64,000 nt of DNA from Lachnospiraceae bacterium MD329 (GTDB taxonomy: Bacteria > Bacillota > Clostridia > UBA1381), in the NCBI GenBank assembly GCA_010206265.1, contig VIQV01000026.1, forward strand, positions 124,001 through 188,000, in the 5' to 3' direction. Both the position numbers and the translations under genes were made by a program. Positions within the stretch are counted from its first letter, which is position 1. Every line of letters starts with the position of its first letter. Below the pieces are notes generated by a model. It was not told the origin of the DNA, did not search any database, and saw only the letters and a list, made by a program, of their open reading frames with translations. Below, in pieces: positions 60,985 to 64,000 of this stretch.

Positions 60985-61785
60985 ATGGGTGATTACTTAA
61001 ACTTCAGTCTTGAAGGAAAGGTAGCGTTGGTAACAGGCGCGTCCTATGGTATCGGCTATGCTATTGCGTCAGCATATGCGAAGTCGGGAGCTAAAATTGT
61101 ATTCTGCGATATTAAGCAGGAATTTGTTGATAAGGGTCTTGATTCATACAAGGCTGACGGTATCGACGCAAAGGGTTACGTTTGCGATGTAACGAATGAG
61201 GCAATGGTACAGGATATGGTTAAGAAAATCGAAAACGAAGTAGGCGTGATTGATATTCTTGTAAACAATGCAGGTATCATTAAGAGAATCCCTATGTGCG
61301 ATATGACAGCTGACGAGTTCAGACAGGTTATAGACGTTGACCTTAACGCTCCGTTTATCGTGGCAAAAGCAGTAATTCCTTCAATGATTAAGAAGGGACA
61401 CGGTAAGATTATAAACATCTGTTCAATGATGTCAGAGCTTGGACGTGAAACAGTTTCGGCATATGCGGCTGCAAAAGGCGGTTTGAAAATGCTTACAAGA
61501 AACATTTGTTCGGAATACGGCGCTGATAACATTCAGTGTAACGGTATAGGTCCGGGTTATATAGCAACACCGCAGACAGCTCCGTTAAGAGAAAAGCAGG
61601 CAGACGGTTCAAGACATCCGTTTGACCAGTTTATCTGCGGAAGAACACCTGCAGGCAGATGGCTTGAGGCAGAGGAATTAACAGGTCCGGCTGTGTTCCT
61701 TGCGTCAGACGCGTCAAACGCTGTAAACGGTCATATTTTATATGTTGACGGCGGTATTCTTGCTTATATCGGCAAACAGCCGTGA
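60985..61785 (+). CDS. SDR gluconate 5-dehydrogenase-like oxidoreductase
   Basis: A short-chain dehydrogenase of 266 residues with the NAD(P) motif Thr-Gly-Ala-Ser-Tyr-Gly-Ile-Gly near residue 17, Asn-Asn-Ala-Gly near residue 93, and the catalytic Ser and Tyr-x3-Lys (Tyr-Ala-Ala-Ala-Lys). It resembles IdnO gluconate 5-dehydrogenases and KduD-type enzymes of uronate catabolism. With the neighbouring rhamnogalacturonan lyase, a role in metabolising uronate-derived sugar acids is plausible. AGGAGGAG precedes the ATG. Confidence 0.88.
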   Translation: MGDYLNFSLEGKVALVTGASYGIGYAIASAYAKSGAKIVFCDIKQEFVDKGLDSYKADGIDAKGYVCDVTNEAMVQDMVKKIENEVGVIDILVNNAGIIKRIPMCDMTADEFRQVIDVDLNAPFIVAKAVIPSMIKKGHGKIINICSMMSELGRETVSAYAAAKGGLKMLTRNICSEYGADNIQCNGIGPGYIATPQTAPLREKQADGSRHPFDQFICGRTPAGRWLEAEELTGPAVFLASDASNAVNGHILYVDGGILAYIGKQP

Positions 61786-61802
61786 TAACAGAATAAAGTA
61801 AT

Positions 61803-61836
61803 AAAAAAACCGACGGTAAACCGTCGGTTTTTTATT
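61803..61836. terminator. Bidirectional terminator between SDR and PL11 genes
   Basis: AAACCGACGG and CCGTCGGTTT flank TAAA with A and T runs outside, serving both converging genes. Confidence 0.9.
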
Positions 61837-61839
61837 ATG

Positions 61840-64000
61840 CTATTTTGTTTTAAAATCAATTGGTATCATACTGTCAGTCCACATAAAGACTTTATCAGGC
61901 TCGAATGAAAGGTCCCATATAAAATCACCGTCTGATATATAATCATATTTTTTTATCTGTACCAACTCGTTATTTTCGCCATACTTAGCGGCAAAGACAG
62001 AAGAATTTGAAAAATTATTTAGAGTAAGACTTACTGAATTTCCGTTAATAGAGTTTATCGAACTGTATCCGTAAAGCACTGCATTTTCAATTGCAAAGCT
62101 TGCGGAAGTACCTTCTTCAGACGCTTGATTTGTGATTTCAATATATTTTAACGGATTAACCTTTTGCTTGTCGTTTGTCATATTTCTTAGTTCCAAACCG
62201 CTTGTATCAGTTATAACATTGCCGTCCAAATCGCTTATTATAAGCTGAACTAATGCGCCTTCACCTGTTGCTACTTTTGTAAGAATATATTTAAATCTGT
62301 AAGTTTCACCAAGATTTAATGTGGTTGGCTGATCGTCGTTAGAGGGGACTGTTATAGCTTTTGAGCCCTTCCAGAAAAGCTCATATTTATTGTCGTCAGC
62401 CTTTCTTATCGACCAGCCGCCGCCTGTGCCGCTGTCGGGCTGGAATCTGAAGAAAAATCCACTGCTGTCATATTTGTCGTAAGTACCGTTTGCAGGGAAG
62501 GAATTAAGCGTAAAGGTATGCTCAATTACAAATGCACCTTCATATCCTTTAGAATCTGTAATCGGTATTTTGTTTCTGGATAATTCGGCTGAAGATGTGG
62601 TATAAATGCCGTTTATATCTGAAATGCTTGCGCCTTTAACTATTGCAGTAAAAGAATATGATTTTCCGAGATAGGAGATTGTAACACGCTGTTCGCCTTC
62701 AAGTGAGCTGTCAAAACCTGATATTATATATCCCGACAGCTCCTCAGATGTGCCGTCTGAATAAATTGCAGTAACTTTGATTTTCGATTTGTCAAAGCTT
62801 TCTCCTAAAGTGAAAACATTGTTTAAAACATCAACCTTGATATTGGTCACTTGAGGTTTAAAAACTTCTTCGCTCATATAAAATCCGACGTGTGGAGGCT
62901 GATTATAAGCTGTCTGCTCAGCCGCAACACCGCTGCGGTAGACAGGGTCGTGCATAAGAGTTTTAATCTTGTAATCAGTTGGAGTGGTAGTAGTAAATAC
63001 TCTCAGGTTATTTCCGTCGGTGGTAGGGTAGATAAGTTCTTCACGCCAGTCACCGAATAAATCTGCCTGCAGTGCAGGGTTTGATTTTGTTCCGTTAATT
63101 TTTACGCAGTTATACCGTCCTGTGTTGAAAACAGACGACATACTGTTGCCGTTCCAATTTGTTATTGTAGTACCGTCAAGAAGTTCGTCATATAAATCTC
63201 CGTCCCAGAATATGCGGAAATTTGAACCGGCTCCGTTCCGTGTATATGTAAAGTTGTTATTACCGTTGCACTGATATGAGCCTACGCCTGTTATCTGATA
63301 ATATCCGCCTGAGCCTGTATTGGCCATAACACCTCTGGCAGTATCTTCTCTGTTGGGAACGTGGAATATTATATCACCATTGTTAGCGTCAATTACTGAC
63401 ATACCAAAGTCACACCATACCCCCTGAGCATTGGTATATCCATAGCCGCCTGTAGTATTGGTAGAGTCACCGTCTTCGTGTACGGTGAAAAATTCAAGAC
63501 CGGGGTGGGTAGGGTCGTAATCGCCTATATGAAGTGCGTCGCCGTGTTCTTTATATGTACACCAACGCGGTTTAAACTCGTTATCATCATTGACTTCCAT
63601 ACATAGCGCGCCTGTTATAAACTCGTCCTTGCCGTCATTGTCTACGTCCGCAACAGTACAGTTGTGGTTGCCGTTTCCTACATATTTATCAGCGCCGTCA
63701 TAATAACCGGGTTCACCTTCTTTTGTATCAAAACGGTAATCGGGTGAAAGTCTTTCTCCGTCAAAACTGATACCGGCTATACTTGTACGTTGTTTTCCGT
63801 TTCTGCCGAAGTAATATCCCCGAAGATATACAGCATAGGGTTTTATACCGTCAAGATATGCAACGTCGGCAACAAAACGGTTTGAGCGGTTTCCAAAATC
63901 GTCGCCATAATCAATACCTTTATCACTGCCGCGGGAAGTCGGTAAATCGATAGTATCAATTGCTCTGCCTGTTTCACCTTCAAATACGGTCATAAACTCC
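61840..64000 (-). CDS. Rhamnogalacturonan lyase, PL11 (partial)
   Basis: The reading frame stays open to the window edge, and its first residues (Thr-Val-Phe-Glu-Gly-Glu-Thr-Gly) match an internal beta-propeller strand of PL11, so the N-terminus lies outside. The catalytic part includes Ala-Asp-Val-Asp-Asn-Asp-Gly-Lys-Asp-Glu (a calcium-binding repeat), Asp-Leu-Phe-Gly-Asp-Trp-Arg-Glu-Glu and Met-His-Asp-Pro-Val-Tyr-Arg-Ser-Gly, as in YesW/YesX. PL11 enzymes cleave the rhamnose-galacturonate backbone of pectin. After about residue 375 come an Ig-like domain and a beta-sandwich that may bind carbohydrate. It is expected to be exported, but a signal peptide would be outside the window. Confidence 0.92.
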   Translation of the reverse strand, partial: EFMTVFEGETGRAIDTIDLPTSRGSDKGIDYGDDFGNRSNRFVADVAYLDGIKPYAVYLRGYYFGRNGKQRTSIAGISFDGERLSPDYRFDTKEGEPGYYDGADKYVGNGNHNCTVADVDNDGKDEFITGALCMEVNDDNEFKPRWCTYKEHGDALHIGDYDPTHPGLEFFTVHEDGDSTNTTGGYGYTNAQGVWCDFGMSVIDANNGDIIFHVPNREDTARGVMANTGSGGYYQITGVGSYQCNGNNNFTYTRNGAGSNFRIFWDGDLYDELLDGTTITNWNGNSMSSVFNTGRYNCVKINGTKSNPALQADLFGDWREELIYPTTDGNNLRVFTTTTPTDYKIKTLMHDPVYRSGVAAEQTAYNQPPHVGFYMSEEVFKPQVTNIKVDVLNNVFTLGESFDKSKIKVTAIYSDGTSEELSGYIISGFDSSLEGEQRVTISYLGKSYSFTAIVKGASISDINGIYTTSSAELSRNKIPITDSKGYEGAFVIEHTFTLNSFPANGTYDKYDSSGFFFRFQPDSGTGGGWSIRKADDNKYELFWKGSKAITVPSNDDQPTTLNLGETYRFKYILTKVATGEGALVQLIISDLDGNVITDTSGLELRNMTNDKQKVNPLKYIEITNQASEEGTSASFAIENAVLYGYSSINSINGNSVSLTLNNFSNSSVFAAKYGENNELVQIKKYDYISDGDFIWDLSFEPDKVFMWTDSMIPIDFKTK

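Noticed and set aside
1-64000. tRNA or rRNA genes, CRISPR arrays, intact insertion sequences
   Set aside because: No tRNA-like T-arm motifs, rRNA stretches, spacer arrays or intact transposase genes were noticed on either strand by reading; a tRNA scan would settle this.

Overview
The window looks like a chromosomal segment of an anaerobic, spore-forming member of the Clostridia (Firmicutes), AT-rich and with strong Shine-Dalgarno sites. The spoIIA operon (spoIIAA-spoIIAB-sigF), a ytfJ-type sporulation gene, DapL-type lysine/peptidoglycan synthesis, [FeFe]-hydrogenase maturase HydE, indolepyruvate:ferredoxin oxidoreductase and a glnA-ANTAR nitrogen locus all point that way. A rhamnogalacturonan lyase at the right edge and a GH36 alpha-galactosidase suggest a plant-polysaccharide (pectin) user of the gut; a Monoglobus-like or Oscillospirales-like host is compatible but cannot be proved from this sequence.

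Layout. 0-3.7 kb: a DUF4474 membrane protein with a Cys-rich heptad-repeat tail, a metallophosphoesterase, hydE, and an HPr-like protein. 3.7-8.3 kb: a cell-surface glycan cluster in two divergent arms (flippase and glycosyltransferase leftward; glycosyltransferase and pyruvyl transferase rightward). 8.3-12 kb: de novo NAD operon nadA-nadB-nadC-niaR with a candidate NiaR site on its promoter. 12-18.8 kb: aroC, an ECF sigma/anti-sigma pair, three membrane or lipid genes, then ruvX and a DUF1292 gene. 18.8-20.7 kb: 6S RNA and the spoIIA operon behind a sigma-H-type promoter. 20.7-27.2 kb: a secreted transglutaminase-like protein, alpha-galactosidase, and a large secreted DUF6273 protein. 27.2-37.6 kb: nitrogen assimilation (glnA, ANTAR regulator, dapF, dapL, gltB, gltD). 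38-42.3 kb: yhbY-nadD-yqeK-rsfS-leuS. 42.4-47 kb: AEC transporter, iorAB, paaK. 47.1-48.5 kb: an MFS exporter behind a leader-peptide attenuator. 49-60.4 kb: housekeeping operons (rdgB, nnr, alr-mazEF, a GGDEF protein, M50 protease, scpAB-DUF2953-ytfJ, a paired radical-SAM system). 60.5-64 kb: VOC protein, SDR dehydrogenase, and the 3' part of a PL11 lyase that runs off the window.

Three RNA-level systems stand out. (1) Both glnA and gltBD have 5' leaders in which a hexaloop hairpin with A at loop position 1 and G at position 4 is mutually exclusive with an intrinsic terminator. This is the logic of ANTAR antitermination, and the ANTAR protein is encoded directly after glnA; its receiver-like domain lacks the phosphoacceptor Asp. 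(2) Two diverged copies of a ~158-nt structured RNA lie on the minus strand at 37.8-37.96 kb and 48.68-48.83 kb. Each has its own near-consensus promoter starting at a long closing stem, an apical loop that can form a pseudoknot with the linker (the pairing changes compensatorily between copies), a terminator, and then a Shine-Dalgarno site with a six-codon ORF, MxLKIP. I do not recognise this family and consider it the best candidate for something undescribed. (3) The MFS exporter is preceded by a 13-codon leader peptide and a three-segment switching hairpin, as in antibiotic-inducible resistance genes.
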